Positions 40,294 through 51,179 of a DNA stretch of 64,000 bases are shown here, piece after piece. The stretch comes from Chromobotia macracanthus. Lineage: Eukaryota; Chordata; Actinopteri; Cypriniformes; Botiidae. Under the pieces are notes generated by a model. The model had not been told where the DNA came from and ran no database searches. It saw nothing but the letters and a program-made list of their open reading frames with translations. Position numbers and translations under genes: made by a program. The DNA is taken from positions 2,268,001 to 2,332,000 of the forward strand of contig JAZGTH010000019.1 of the NCBI GenBank assembly GCA_036877525.1, read 5' to 3'. Position 1 is the first letter of the stretch, and every line of letters begins with the position of its first letter.

Positions 40294-40507
40294 TAGTGGG
40301 ATAGTTCACCTACAAAATGTTGTCATCAATAACTCACTGTTGTGTTATTTGAAACCTGCATGAATTGTTTTCTTATTATTTTGTTTAACAGAAAGCAGCA
40401 ACGTGGACATTCTGTTAATAACATACAGAAGATACGGGTTTCAGAATAAATAAGGGTGACTTAATGGCAATAGAATTTCCATTTTGTAGGGGAACTAGTC
40501 CTTTAAA
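40294..40507. mobile_element. MITE-like element of the TTAAAGGGATAGTTCACC family
   Basis: The left end tagtgggatagttcacctac and the right end ggggaactagtcctttaa are inverted copies of the same terminus; about 214 bp, with no coding capacity. Third clear member of this family in the window. Confidence 0.75.
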
Positions 40508-41572
40508 TTATTTTCACATGTTGTTTTATTAGTCTTTTTTAGTACCACGGTTAATGCAGAAGTATTCTGCTCAGAAGCATCTGAATGTACTGTCTTAGTG
40601 TAATTTTGTTACTATGCATTATGGGTATGTGTTGTTTTTAAACAAGGGCTTTAAGTGTGTTTTTGCACTCTGTTAAGGAACTGTGAATGTCTCAACATAC
40701 AAGCGTTATTTGTTCTGTCTTGTCTGAACTGCTGCAAAATGAAGAGAGGTGTGAATGTGTTTTCAGCTAATTATAGAACGGTCATATGCAATTCTATATG
40801 CAATATAAAATTCTACATTATTAGTCATTTAATATCCCTTCCCTGTTATTATTTTCAGTGTTCTGGCTCAGATGTTTTAATGTGTGCATAGATTTAAACT
40901 ACCACGTTTCTTCTTCAGTATATGTGTCCTACTCGGATCTTTCTCGGATTTAGATTAGATATCAAACCAATCAAACTGGGCATCGTGGAATTTGCTTCAA
41001 TAGAGCCCCAGAAGAATGAGTGTAGACCTTGCAATTTATACACAAAAACCTCTATTACATGTATTTTCTTTTTTAATTAAAATTAAATTGGTATGCATTA
41101 CAGACTGTAGTAGCTCTGTTCTGGTGGCTGGGGGATGGGGCAGGGCCAATTTCAGAGACATTCAATTTATCTGCCCTGGCTGGTGAGCATGAGGTGATCT
41201 TGTGACCCAATAAGGTAGGACCAGTACTGAGTATATAGTTAATCTGAGACCTGAGAAGCAGAGCTTGCTCATTTCTTGTACATTTCCTGTACAACCATGC
41301 TTGTGACAATTTCACGCAGAGATTTCAAGTTTTTTGCATTTTATTTATCTGTCAATAAAATGCCTCAGTATAATTCAAGTAAAAAATAAAATAAAATATT
41401 TAAGAATACACTTTTGTCAGAACAACAAAGAACTACACACAGATGACTTTCTGTTTGTCAGTCATGTTATGACCAGAAGTGAAGTAAAATGTCAAGTCCA
41501 TGTCTTATCACTGGTTTATGTCCTTAGGGCCACGTTCAGGTCACAAGTGTGGATATTCTTTTAGCGCTTCAC

Positions 41573-41588
41573 TGCCACCTTCTGGCAG
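41573..41588 (-). promoter_or_regulatory. CTCF-like site, minus orientation
   Basis: The minus strand reads GCCAGAAGGTGGCAGT, matching CCASYAGRKGGCRSY at all but one position. It faces the plus-oriented site at 39562. Confidence 0.45.
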
Positions 41589-42428
41589 GCAATAGCACTG
41601 CATAGATGTTATAAAGTTTCATATAGGAAACTAATAACTGCCACGTTTCCCCTTATTAGTTATTTAGATTAACCCAATACCCTGAATAGTTAGATAAAAG
41701 CAACGAAAGCTTTACAGCAGTGATAAAAACTCAAATTATTGAGTTAGATTATTGATATTACCTTTTCAGTTGAATTGTCTGTCACCTTTCATGTTTTCAT
41801 AACAGATATTGCATTTACTAAACTGTGGCTATCTGTATTTTTCTTTATTGTGCACACATGCACAATAAACAGGCAGCACAGAATAAATAAACAATAAACA
41901 CAATAAACAGGTATGCAAAATAAACAGGTGGCACAGAACAGATGAAGATAATAATATATAATCTATAAAAGTTGTCATTAATTCATTTAATTATTATTAA
42001 AAATAAATGTAACTAATTAACATCTGACATTTATTTAAATATGTTAACAAGAGTATGATTGGCTCTCCCTGCTGGGTCTTTTAAACTTTGTCTTGAGGAA
42101 TGTAAACACCTTCTCTTGGTTTCAGCTCTTATGACAGATCATAATGTAAACACCAGGTTAGCATTCACTTGCCTGTGGCTATGCCTGCTCACAGTCTGTT
42201 TGCTGCAACCATGCTTAAGTTCACATTTTCAGCATTTCCTTGTGTTGTCTATAGAGAATACTTACACTCATAAGAAACACCTTCTGTACAAGCGATTTAC
42301 ATATCCACATGTTTTTAACAGGCTCTACAAATGAGCAGTTGCATGAGTTCAAAATGAAGTACACAGAAAAACACACATAATAAACAGGAACAAGTGAGCT
42401 GCAAATTATTAACAAGTACACAAGTGTC

Positions 42429-42434
42429 TTTATT
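42429..42434 (-). terminator. polyadenylation signal AATAAA for gpm6a
   Basis: TTTATT on the plus strand reads AATAAA on the minus strand, followed by a T/G-containing stretch (acacttgtgtacttg). It is the first canonical signal downstream of the gpm6a stop. A variant ATTAAA at 42609-42604 could be used instead. Confidence 0.5.
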
Positions 42435-43050
42435 TACGCAAGCAAGTTTGTTTCTACAGTTCAAAAAGAAAAAAGCCACTGTCAAGCTGTTGGCACAGGT
42501 ATGTACAAAACCAGTTAATTTTACTGCCTGCTACAAAGCATTCTCTGTGAAAATACAAAAAGCTAGTACATGGATAGAGCTGAAAGCAATTTTAGGGTAA
42601 TACTTTAATACGCAACATCATAACAAGTATAGATTTAAGACGTGGTTCTGAAAATCATCACAAACTATAAAGGACGAAACTCAAACACTACGATCTAGTA
42701 AGATATTTAGCATAATATTGTTAGCGTAGCAACTGCAATACTGCACATTTCGAAAAAAATATTGTTGACCCCAGCAAGACAGTCAAGTGTAAAAATGGAA
42801 ATCAAAATATAGGATCTTTTTCTTTTTTTTTTTGAGTTAGTTAAAACTATTACCATTAAATGCATAACCATGCCACAAATAACAACTAGAATTACATTTC
42901 TTTTACCTAATACAAGTTTTGTTTGTTGTTTAAAAAAGCTGTATGACTAGCAAGAGTACAGGGACTCCAAATGCGCTGATTCCAAATGCACTTGCACCAA
43001 AAACTCACAATGGTTGATAAGTGCACAAAAACTAGCTTGTTTTTTCTTTT

Positions 43051-43070
43051 GTTTGTTTGTTTGTTTGTTT
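43051..43070 (+). repeat. (GTTT)5 microsatellite in the predicted gpm6a 3' UTR
   Basis: Five perfect GTTT units. Confidence 0.9.
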
Positions 43071-43644
43071 TTGAGACACTGACAAAAGCACAATTGTCAG
43101 AAAACAAATTATGAGACACATTACTGCAAAACTAGGGCAACTGAAGTATGCAAGACAGAGCCGAAACTGAGTTTGGTCCATATTAGATTAAAACACCTTT
43201 CTTGTTCTTATCCAAAAATGATGCAAGGTAAATACCTTGTTAACATTTGTTTACAAGACAAATTTGTTTGCAAAACATATGCAATATCAAACCTTCCTCA
43301 GTGTTTGGCAGAGTCACTGCATTCACTTTTCATTCAGATATGAACAATGTCTTAAGAATATCACCCATCACTGACTAGTGAGATGTGTTTCAGATATTGT
43401 CATGGAATGTGTATACATTTACAGAGATATATACAGTTCAGAGGAATGACAGAAAATGTTTTTGTTAGATTACTTGCATTTAAAAAGTTAAAGCTAAAAT
43501 TAAGCAATAAAACACCTGAAAATATTATTTGCATGTGACAGTATGGCTTGCAATGGATGAATGAAAACAACTAGCCACAGTCTCCCAAGGCAAATCCTAC
43601 CTGACTGCTCTAGCTGGTTTGAGATAATCTCTCTCCCTCTTTTC

Positions 43645-43645
<1 letters not shown>

Positions 43646-43694
<49 letters not shown>
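43646..43694 (+). repeat. (CTTT)12 microsatellite in the predicted gpm6a 3' UTR
   Basis: Twelve CTTT units followed by ctgtctgtctttctctctgtctgtc. The mRNA strand would carry a GAAA run. Confidence 0.95.
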
Positions 43695-43695
<1 letters not shown>

Positions 43696-44592
43696 ATTTT
43701 TCTGTCTGTCTTTCTCTCTGTCTGTCTATCTTTCTTTTTGATATCCTTCTATTCAGCAGCCATCTCTGTCAAAGCTTCACAAACGGTTACTAAGCACCAC
43801 TGCACATCTTTCATTAATACTGAGCACAGCTAGCATATACCAAGCTACAGTATAGCAGTAAAAGTCACTTTAAGGTACTTTTTAAAATCCCTGGCACTCC
43901 AAAACTGATAGAGAATTGGAAAAGAATCTGTACATTTTTTCATTGTGCTGTTGCCGCTGTAAGTGTGGCAGCTTGGAGTGATTAACCTGTAAATCATAAG
44001 TTACAAGTTTGGTCACATTTAGGTTTTGAAAGTCAAACGATCAAAATAGTTTGTAAATCTAAACCATGACCAACCATTTAGGGTGAACTTGAGAAATGCA
44101 AATCATTGTGTTATATAAAAATGTGAAGTGTTCTGTAATTCCTTTGGCTAAACCCAAAAACCCAATCAATACCCAATGAGACACAATAATGTGTGTGTAC
44201 AAAAGAGAAGTTACTCTACTTTGTGTGCTATCAGGTTGTGCTGTCTCAAACACAAAGATGGAACAGGGAGGTAGAGGATAAATGAAACTGGACAATGGAA
44301 CAAGGATGAAAAAACTAAAGCTAAATGCTGGAGGATTATGGGTAGTCAGAGATGTTGCCATGGAGACGATAAGCGCACTCCCTGACCAACATTCTATGTC
44401 ACACCCGTATGTAGCAACTATTATTTACCTCCCCGACCCATCCCGACCCAACCACCCAGCTATCTCTTACCCCTGGAAACCAATAATATTAGACGTAGTT
44501 ACGTTTATATGTGTATCTTCAGGGAGGGGAAGGACATGCTTGTGTGTGTGTGTACATATTTATATGTGTATGTGTGTGCACAACTGCATTCT

Positions 44593-44745
44593 TTATGTGT
44601 ATGCATTCAGACGCTCTTTAGAGCGAGTAGAGTGGATGTCGTGAAGCTCCTGCTCCTCCTTGGACTTGATGTCCTCGTATTTCTGCATCCTGCAGGCGTC
44701 CTTCACATATGCCCAGTTAGCCGACAGCACCATCAGGTAGTGCAC
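44593..44745 (-). CDS. gpm6a: gpm6a terminal coding exon (rest of TM4, cytoplasmic tail)
   Basis: Acceptor TGTAG, then 50 codons and TAA. It encodes [20 protein letters not shown] and the charged cytoplasmic tail, with the stretch [20 protein letters not shown] and the C-terminus SKERLNAYT. This tail is essentially invariant in vertebrate M6-a, which makes the family call secure. Confidence 0.97.
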   Translation of the reverse strand: MHYLMVLSANWAYVKDACRMQKYEDIKSKEEQELHDIHSTRSKERLNAYT

Positions 44746-47700
44746 CTACAGCAACACAGTGGTTAGAGGGGAGGGTTGTGTTAGTCATCTTCAACCAAAC
44801 AAAGATTACACTGGAGAAGACCAAGGGGGAATTTAGTCATAGAAAGTGGCTCAGCTTAGACTGGAGCTCGCTAGGACGTGACCGGTTATTTCCCATGTCA
44901 GTCAATACGGTAAACAGCTCCAGCTGAATTTAAGTAAGGTTAGTTTATTTGTTTTGTTTGTTTATGCGTTATCATTTACTGGACTGGAGTGTTAACTTGG
45001 TTGGTAAGGGGCAACATAGCTGATTACGGCAGGGAGGTGGAAGAAGGAGAGGATCATAATGTTGCAAAAGCCCGGGTATGGTTTTAATGAAGCTAACTAG
45101 GAAAAATTGTTATTAAAAGTTGCTGTTGTGGGTGATGGTGGTGGGGCCCTCGGTGAATGTATAGAAGAGTGGGAGTCGTGGCGTAGGGAGGGCCGCCCCA
45201 GACCGGACGTGCCTCAGAAGCGTGTGCAGTACCTCCCCGTGCTCTTAGACGTCAGAGTGACGTAGTTATGGATGAGCACAGACACGGCCGCCACCTATCA
45301 CAGCAGCCATATTATTAAACGGCAAAAAAAGAAAGGAAGAGGATTACAACTGTGTCAGATGATCCAGCATGTCCATATAAGAGCTCTTCAGATCCAACAA
45401 GAGAGAGATCAGCAGTCAGAGGCCCTATGTTTAAGGACATATGAAGTCTGAAGTGAGGTCACGTGCTGGCCAAGTATGGTGAATCATACTCAGAATTTGT
45501 TTTCAAACACAATGGTGTTTTTTCACGTTTTGAAATGAATTTGGGGGTAATCAATGTAGCAAAGATGAATTAGGATTCCTGAAATGACACATTTAGAGGC
45601 CTAGAGCTCAATTCCTCTGACAGACTAAAACTTCTGTATTTTCACGTTTGAACTTTCATACTCATCCTCCACTTCATTGCTATAAGTCGTTATAAATCAT
45701 TTTGAATGTTTAGCAATGACTTACTGAAGGCCCAGTGCTGCATTTTTGCAGCCTTGGCATGCTTAAAGATTTAAATTATAAATGTGTTCTTGCCCAAACT
45801 GTTTTATAAATGTGTAAAAAGGTGTTTAATTTCTTAACTGCTTCGATATTGCTACAGTGGATCTCCAAAGGTTTATTTGGATAGCTTAAGAAATTACGGT
45901 ATCATTAATGCATGTTCAAAAATGGGCCCTGCAGCTCCACTGCAGTATTATAGTGCTGACATGGGCTGAGAAACTGATTAATACTGCTGTAATTCCTCTG
46001 CACACCGATGGGTGGCATGATTGCTGCACAAATCAGCAAGTATGCTGCAATATTCTCCAGAAGATATGATGTAATTATATAATCAAAACAGCGAAAACGG
46101 TGATTTGATTCACTAGCCTCATTGTTTGTAAGTATTTAATGCCCAAGCTGTTTTCCCATTTTTACAATTAACTCATACAAATGAGGTCAATTTTTTTGTT
46201 CTTCAGACACACACACACACACATGCAAATGTTGGGTTTCATGTTTTATGAGGACATTCCATAGATGTAATGGTCTTTATACTGTACAAACTGTATATTC
46301 TGTCCCCCTGCATTAGCCCCCTAAAACCTACCCATCACAGGAAACTTTCTGCTATTTTAGATAGATTTGTAAGATATGATTTATAAGCTTGCTTCCTCAT
46401 TGGGACCTAAAAATGTCCCTACACACACATACACTGCATAGAAGCCTAAATAGAACAGAATGCATAAAACAGGGCAAAATACTAAGATCAGTCGAAGCCT
46501 ATAGATGGCATCAAATTAAGTTGGTGCTCTTGTTTTATTTACCTTCTACATAAGTTCCTATATCAACCCAAGCAAAACGACCAACAGATAGGAAAAGCTG
46601 CCTCGCAGAAAATGGTGTCTCACAATCACTTATCACTGTTCCAAACAAGCTACACTTTCCTTCCCTCTCCTCTTCTGTTTCCATGGCAACAACACCTCCT
46701 GCATTTTCTGATGAGCCCTTTCTCTCCCTCTCTCCCTTTTCTATCTTTGCTCGCTCACTATTTAAAAGAGACCTTGGATGTTTATCGCATTTCAGACAAG
46801 TCCAGCCATTTACTCATTCTTTACCTGATACACTTTGATACTAAACAGTATCTCTGATTTCTATAACATACATCCTTAAGTTTCATCTAACCTAAACTGT
46901 TACTAGAACCACAGGATTATTACCATACATAAATCATTTCTAAAAAACGGAAATTCACAATGTAATTTTACACAATGCAAAACTGGAGCACTAAAAAAAA
47001 AGAAAGCCAAAAAACAGAAAGGAAGCAGGAAGCTCACCATGGCGATAACAGCTGCTCCAGCCCCCGCAAGTGCACAGACAAACAAGTGGAATGTCAGGTC
47101 CAGCTGGAGGTAAAGACAAAGAAAACATTTGTGAGAACATGTGGATGTTTTGCTAAAATGATTTACAAAATGATTTTGCCAAAAATGTATTCTATTCAAT
47201 ATATCAAGAAAGATCTAGACTTCTAAAATAATCTAAAACAATAAAGCCAGATCTAAAGGGATTTTTTTTATTGTACACAATTTTGTTTCTTTATTTTATT
47301 TGTTTCGGTGCAGCATGGCAAGAAGTTTGATCTCAAACAATATTGTATGAGATTAAACATCCAATGGCACATATCTTGCCGCACTGCCCATAAGATTGCA
47401 GATAAATATTGATATTATTTAACCATTACTTATTTATTATAAAGGAATCCCAGCAACACTACATGACTTCAGGCTTAAAAGCACAGAAAGGTTTAGAATT
47501 TATTTATACTTTCTCCCCCTGTCATAGGCCATTGACTGTAATGGCAGACTGAATTCAGATGAGGACAGCTGAATTAAATAAACACCAACAGTCAAGATCA
47601 GTCAATACAGCTTTCAGAACTGCCAACTGACCTCATTAGATTCACACATCTTGATGAAGTTATCAGAAACAGTACACAGTCCTTTCTCCTCACCGATGGA

Positions 47701-49431
47701 CAAAATTCCTGCAATTGAGATGAACAGTGAGGTTTAGATTTATTTCAGCCAATTACAGACCCACAACCTGTTTTACATTTATTGCTAACTTAATCACTGT
47801 TGGTAATCCTAAAAAAAGAAAAGAGCTATGCACCAAACTGGCGCAGATCAAAGCATAGGCTGGAGGAATCCACGAGTGAGATGTTCTGACAGGTGTTCCA
47901 GATGTTGAAGTACATGAAAACTGGCAGAGAAGTGAACGCTGTGACGCCCAGCCAGGCCAACATGAAGATATAGGTGAGCATGATGAACTGAAGGAGAGAA
48001 AGAAAGGGGTTTACATTCAAGTTTAAGAAGTGTCAACAAACTGTTATCCTTTATCTCAGCTATACTATTTAGAATTAAATTTTAAAATGCCTGTAAAGTT
48101 CCAATTTAATTCCTGGATTTGAACTCAGGTGACAAATGGGATGCAGAATTGTAATTTGAATTTTAAATTACAGAAACTGCAATTTAAAGATCTTACCCAA
48201 GCACTAACACAGCGCCCACAGGTGGTGATCTTAAAGTCCCCATAGAGATCCCGGATGGCTCCAGTTGTGAAAAAACCCTCGACCATCAGCAGAATACCAT
48301 AGACAAAGAAGGCTGCTGCCACTCCATAGATCACATACTTTAAGATGTCAATCCTGAAGAAGAAAAATTTTGTTTTTTAAATTCTCTTATAAAACTTTAT
48401 CTAATTTCCTTTTACTCTTATTGTTACATGAAGATCACATTAAAACTGTCTTAGAGACTATAATATATAATATAATAAAATAATAAAAATCAGTCCAGGC
48501 ATTACTGCCATTTATATAATATATATATATAAACAAATGACAAAATGACAGAATTATCCTGGATATCCACTGTTGCAAATTGCTAGGAGCAAGTTACAGA
48601 AACTAATAAATGAGTGTGGAAAGTATATTTTAAGGATTTTTTAAAAAGGTCCACAGGCCCAAAGTTGGAGAATCACCCACAGATTAAAACTGTTGTTATG
48701 CAATAATCTGAGTTTCTCATTTCAAAGTCTTACTCAAAAGTATTGTGTATGATTAAATAATCAAACCATGACAAGATAAAATGGCTGAAAACACCCACTC
48801 TTGTCTGTTTTTCTCTCCGTCCATCCTGCTCTCTTCACCAGAGGAGTTCCGGTGAGCAGGTGTGTGTGGATGATCTGGTGCCATTTCAGAACGCTTAATC
48901 CTCTAAGCAGGACTGAAGCCAAAAGCAAACATGGTGGCTCAAAAAAATTCAGTCCTGGCAAAAGTGTTTTTATGTGTTTATGTGTCCATCACTGTGTAAG
49001 AGGAAACACTGCTCATATACATATAGTATTCCTAAAGAATACCTGTTGCAGAAGTTTAGCCCCAGCTTGCCTCAATACACCTGCCTGGAAGTTTCTAGTC
49101 TGCTTAGTAAGACCTTGATTAGCTGGTTCAAAACACAGGCCCTCCAGGAGCAGGACTGGACACCCCTGGTCTACTCTGTTGCTATACAGGCAACATAACG
49201 TGTTTTGACAATTTCAATATTATGCTTACACTACTCACATGGTAAAGACGTCCAGAGCATCAACAGGCGACCGGGCAACATCAAAGTAGGTCTGCAGGAT
49301 GGTGATGGTGCCAGATAGAGCTTCATGACCGCAACCACAGAACAATGCCACCCCAGCATACAGCAAGATGGTTGCGATCAGGGAGGCGTAGGGTATCCCG
49401 CTCAGGCATTTAAGGCAGCATTCAGAGCACC
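44593..49431 (-). CDS. gpm6a: gpm6a, neuronal membrane glycoprotein M6-a (six coding exons; first exon not found)
   Basis: Four-pass membrane protein of the PLP/DM20/M6 family; in vertebrates M6-a sits in the neuronal plasma membrane and promotes neurite and filopodium formation. Exons (minus strand): 49431-49239, 48353-48197, 47987-47834, 47708-47632, 47103-47038 and 44745-44593. Every junction is GT/AG and the phases close (1, 2, 0, 1, 0, 0), giving an uninterrupted frame to the stop at 44595-44593. Family hallmarks read directly: CSECCLKCL at the N-terminal side (clustered, probably palmitoylated cysteines), [10 protein letters not shown] after TM1, [13 protein letters not shown] before TM3, the LCFDLRQFG extracellular segment, and the tail ending [12 protein letters not shown]. 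The frame is about 277 residues without exon 1, close to the 278 residues of mammalian M6-a. Sequence alone does not tell me which teleost duplicate (gpm6aa or gpm6ab) this is; the second extracellular loop differs enough from mammals that I lean to gpm6ab, weakly. Confidence 0.96.
44944..44949 (-). terminator. AATAAA that could serve the alternative gpm6a last exon
   Basis: TTTATT on the plus strand, about 265 bp downstream of the alternative stop and 200 bp upstream of the acceptor of the constitutive last exon. This position fits an alternative polyadenylated terminal exon. Function is inferred. Confidence 0.35.
45214..45294 (-). CDS. candidate alternative last exon of gpm6a with a short PLP-like tail
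   Basis: Inside the last gpm6a intron, the minus strand shows a pyrimidine tract (ctcttcctttcttttttt), then ...tgatag as acceptor at 45296-45295, then 26 codons and TGA (45216-45214), in phase 0 to follow exon 6. The peptide starts [17 protein letters not shown] and ends GRYCTRF. The start is hydrophobic enough to complete TM4. The end resembles the K..GRGTKF end of PLP1/DM20 more than the 50-residue M6-a tail. G or C stands at most third codon positions, unlike the AT-rich intron around it. An AATAAA lies about 265 bp downstream (44949-44944). The exon call is inference from sequence; I cannot say whether it is already catalogued as an isoform. Confidence 0.6.
   Translation of the reverse strand: MAAVSVLIHNYVTLTSKSTGRYCTRF
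46197..46440 (+). repeat. interspersed repeat flanked by CA runs, in gpm6a intron 6
   Basis: Begins with (CA)n, then atgttgggtttcatgttttatgaggac..ccatagatgtaatgg and ends near cattgggacctaaaaatgtccctacacacac. Same family as 22610-22850 (inverted) and 10555-10700. Class unknown to me. Confidence 0.65.
47038..47103 (-). CDS. gpm6a: gpm6a coding exon 6 (first half of TM4)
   Basis: A 66-bp exon of exactly 22 codons with phase 0 on both sides, encoding [20 protein letters not shown] then AM. Acceptor CCAG, donor GTGAGC. Because it ends in phase 0, it can splice to any downstream phase-0 exon; two such exons exist in this window (45294-45214 and 44745-44593). Confidence 0.96.
47632..47708 (-). CDS. 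gpm6a: gpm6a coding exon 5 (extracellular loop)
   Basis: A 77-bp exon (two bases completing Gly, then 25 codons), acceptor CAG, donor GTCAGT. It encodes [18 protein letters not shown] followed by IKMCESNE. It has the same length and cysteine pattern as the mammalian exon (IVTIGEEKKICTV...), with several substitutions expected of a fish paralogue. Confidence 0.95.
47834..47987 (-). CDS. gpm6a: gpm6a coding exon 4 (TM3 and large extracellular loop)
   Basis: A 154-bp exon of 51 codons plus one base. It encodes TM3 ([18 protein letters not shown]) and the start of the second extracellular loop, with the cysteines of NTCQNIS and [10 protein letters not shown] that form family disulfides. N-I-S is a candidate N-glycosylation site. 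It is followed by a very short intron of 125 bp. Confidence 0.96.
48197..48353 (-). CDS. gpm6a: gpm6a coding exon 3 (TM2 and cytoplasmic loop)
   Basis: A 157-bp exon with acceptor CAG and donor GTAAGA. The first G completes the Met codon split across intron 2, then 52 codons follow: [16 protein letters not shown] (start of TM2), [15 protein letters not shown], then the cytoplasmic loop [18 protein letters not shown]. The PLP1-specific 35-residue insert is absent, as in all M6 and DM20-type proteins. Confidence 0.96.
49239..49431 (-). CDS. gpm6a: gpm6a coding exon 2 (TM1 and [10 protein letters not shown] loop)
   Basis: This 193-bp exon starts after a CAG acceptor with two bases completing a glycine codon (so exon 1 must end in phase 1 with G) and ends ACC AT before donor GTGAGT. 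It encodes [17 protein letters not shown], a hydrophobic TM1 ([13 protein letters not shown]), the invariant [10 protein letters not shown], and the first extracellular loop ending DALDVFT. The Cys cluster is a known fatty-acylation site in the family. The open frame upstream of the acceptor (to about 49543) is intronic read-through. Confidence 0.96.
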
Positions 49432-51179
49432 CTGAAACAAGAACAAAGATTAATCCAAAAACTGCTAGAAAAGTGGTAGAATACTGTAAGAACCAACAGC
49501 AATGCTTCAGTGCCAGATATGGTAATGCTATTGATGAAGCCATACAAATAAGGGCATTTCCTGTAGCTTATGTGTCACTGTAATAACTTGTTCAAAGTTG
49601 TAATCAGAAAAGGCTCCTGTCAGATTTATGCACAATAGATTGAGATGCTTTTGAAGTTTTTCAGAGTGACAACAATTTCAAAGAAAGAAACTACATAGCA
49701 AAAGGGGTTGTTTACTGTCACCCCAACCATTCATAACTGCCGCACCTGAAAGATTCAAGGAAGCAATTCAATGGCCTGCAAACAATATTGATTACAATAT
49801 TGTGAACTGAGATGGCACCAGCGGCAGCCGTTCCGCAACAATAATTTATGGGTCATCATGAAGTCCAACCAATACAGGAAAGCATAGCAGATCAGACACA
49901 ATCATCCATATCTCAGGTAAATGCATGATGTTGTATCAAAATATAATTCCTGCAAGATCATGACTCCCCTGTTTATGGTTAATCCTATGGTTAGGATTAG
50001 GTGTGGGGGCAGACTTTACTGGTAGGGACCAATTAAGTAACAGCCTCCCCAGGGTATTAACCAATCAGATACACGGGAGTCAAAATCTCACAGGTCAATA
50101 GTTAAATTTAGAAACCTTATTGTTGAACTCTGGGTATCAAATAGAGTGACTGAAGCAGGCTAAACCTTCACAGCACAACCACTGATGGCCTGCAACTGAA
50201 GCTGAAGGGCCACTGCTCTCTGTCTTGTAGCCAATGCTGCTGGTGCAATGGCATTGCATCTGCATTCTCCCCACCCCTTGTGGCTGTGCCCCAGAACCTG
50301 CTGTTTACAGGAGTGTGGATGATGTGTATTTTTCAGCAGTGGCCCAGCTGTCACAGGTAAAACAGACTTACACCTCCATTACATCTTGAGAACAGCCTGC
50401 AGGTTTGAGCACAATAGAAATGCTTTGGAGAGCTGGAGAATGTTACTGCATCAAACATCCAATATGGTGGTATTTTAATTGTATGGTATGACTATACAGA
50501 ACATGATTTTCTGTTCAGACATGAACTAATGAATTAGATTTCATCCAGGAATTTATCATTGGATGAATACCTTTGTGGTCTTTTCTAAAACAGGAAGAAC
50601 ACATAATAGCTCTAGGGGACATAATTACAGCACTAATGACACAATTAGGGAAAATATTATATTCTTTTTTTGAATAGAATTGAGCATTGCAACTATATTA
50701 GGAACTACTGTATAGTTCCAAATCAATAATGTCATCCATTACAATACTGGTGTGGTTTGATTGCAACCTTATGATTTCTACAGAAAGAATTTACACATAC
50801 CTTATATGATGTATTTAGTAATATATTGTACATAAACCCCCTTGGGTTTTTGCTGTTGTGTGAATCTTTATTATAACCAAAATGTGCCGTGTTTTAGGCA
50901 GACTGACTGTGATATCTGGGACTGGAGTGGCACTGTACCTTATCTGTTATGCCAATAAACAGCCTCATGCTGACATTCCTGTTCTGTTTTTAAGATACAG
51001 TCAGTCCTAAAAATGATTAATGAGGGAACCAAAGTCTGTGTGCTTTGAGCTCAGAGGGATGAGACTTAAGATCAATACTCTGCTAGAAGAGACTGTCAGT
51101 GGGAAACACAAGCTTAATTCCTGCTCATCAAGTTCATATCCCTCTCATTCGCATGCAAGTAAAATACAATACAAGCATT

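Larger units (their letters stand above)
39966..42409. other. spacer between the promoter-like cluster and the gpm6a 3' end
   Basis: No gene supported. Holds one MITE-like element (40294-40507), a CTCF-like site (41573-41588) and a short region of repeated 'aataaacagg' words (41868-41940). The 40655-40891 and 41073-41315 frames look random. Confidence 0.6.
42410..44592 (-). other. gpm6a: gpm6a 3' untranslated region (predicted)
   Basis: No long coding frame follows the stop. The first AATAAA on the minus strand after the stop is at 42434-42429, with an ATTAAA earlier at 42609-42604, so the transcript should end near 42.4-42.6 kb. A UTR of about 2.0-2.2 kb agrees with the long 3' UTR of mammalian GPM6A. 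It contains a (CTTT)n run at 43646-43694 and a (GTTT)5 run at 43051-43070, both transcribed as purine-rich repeats. The exact end is inferred. Confidence 0.6.
44746..47037 (-). other. gpm6a intron 6 (holds the alternative exon)
   Basis: An intron of 2.3 kb. Besides the candidate exon at 45294-45214 it holds a GC-richer block (about 45120-45300) and, at 46197-46440, an interspersed repeat bounded by CA runs. The remainder shows no recognisable feature. Confidence 0.7.
47104..49238 (-). other. gpm6a introns 2-5
   Basis: Introns at 47104-47631, 47709-47833, 47988-48196 and 48354-49238. They are short, AT-rich and without any repeat or motif I can name. Open frames here are read-through from the exons or antisense shadows. 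Confidence 0.8.

Noticed and set aside
49432..49543. Continuation of the open frame beyond gpm6a exon 2 (starting MASSIALPY)
   Set aside because: The CAG acceptor at 49434-49432 and the family alignment place the exon start at 49431; the rest is intron read-through.
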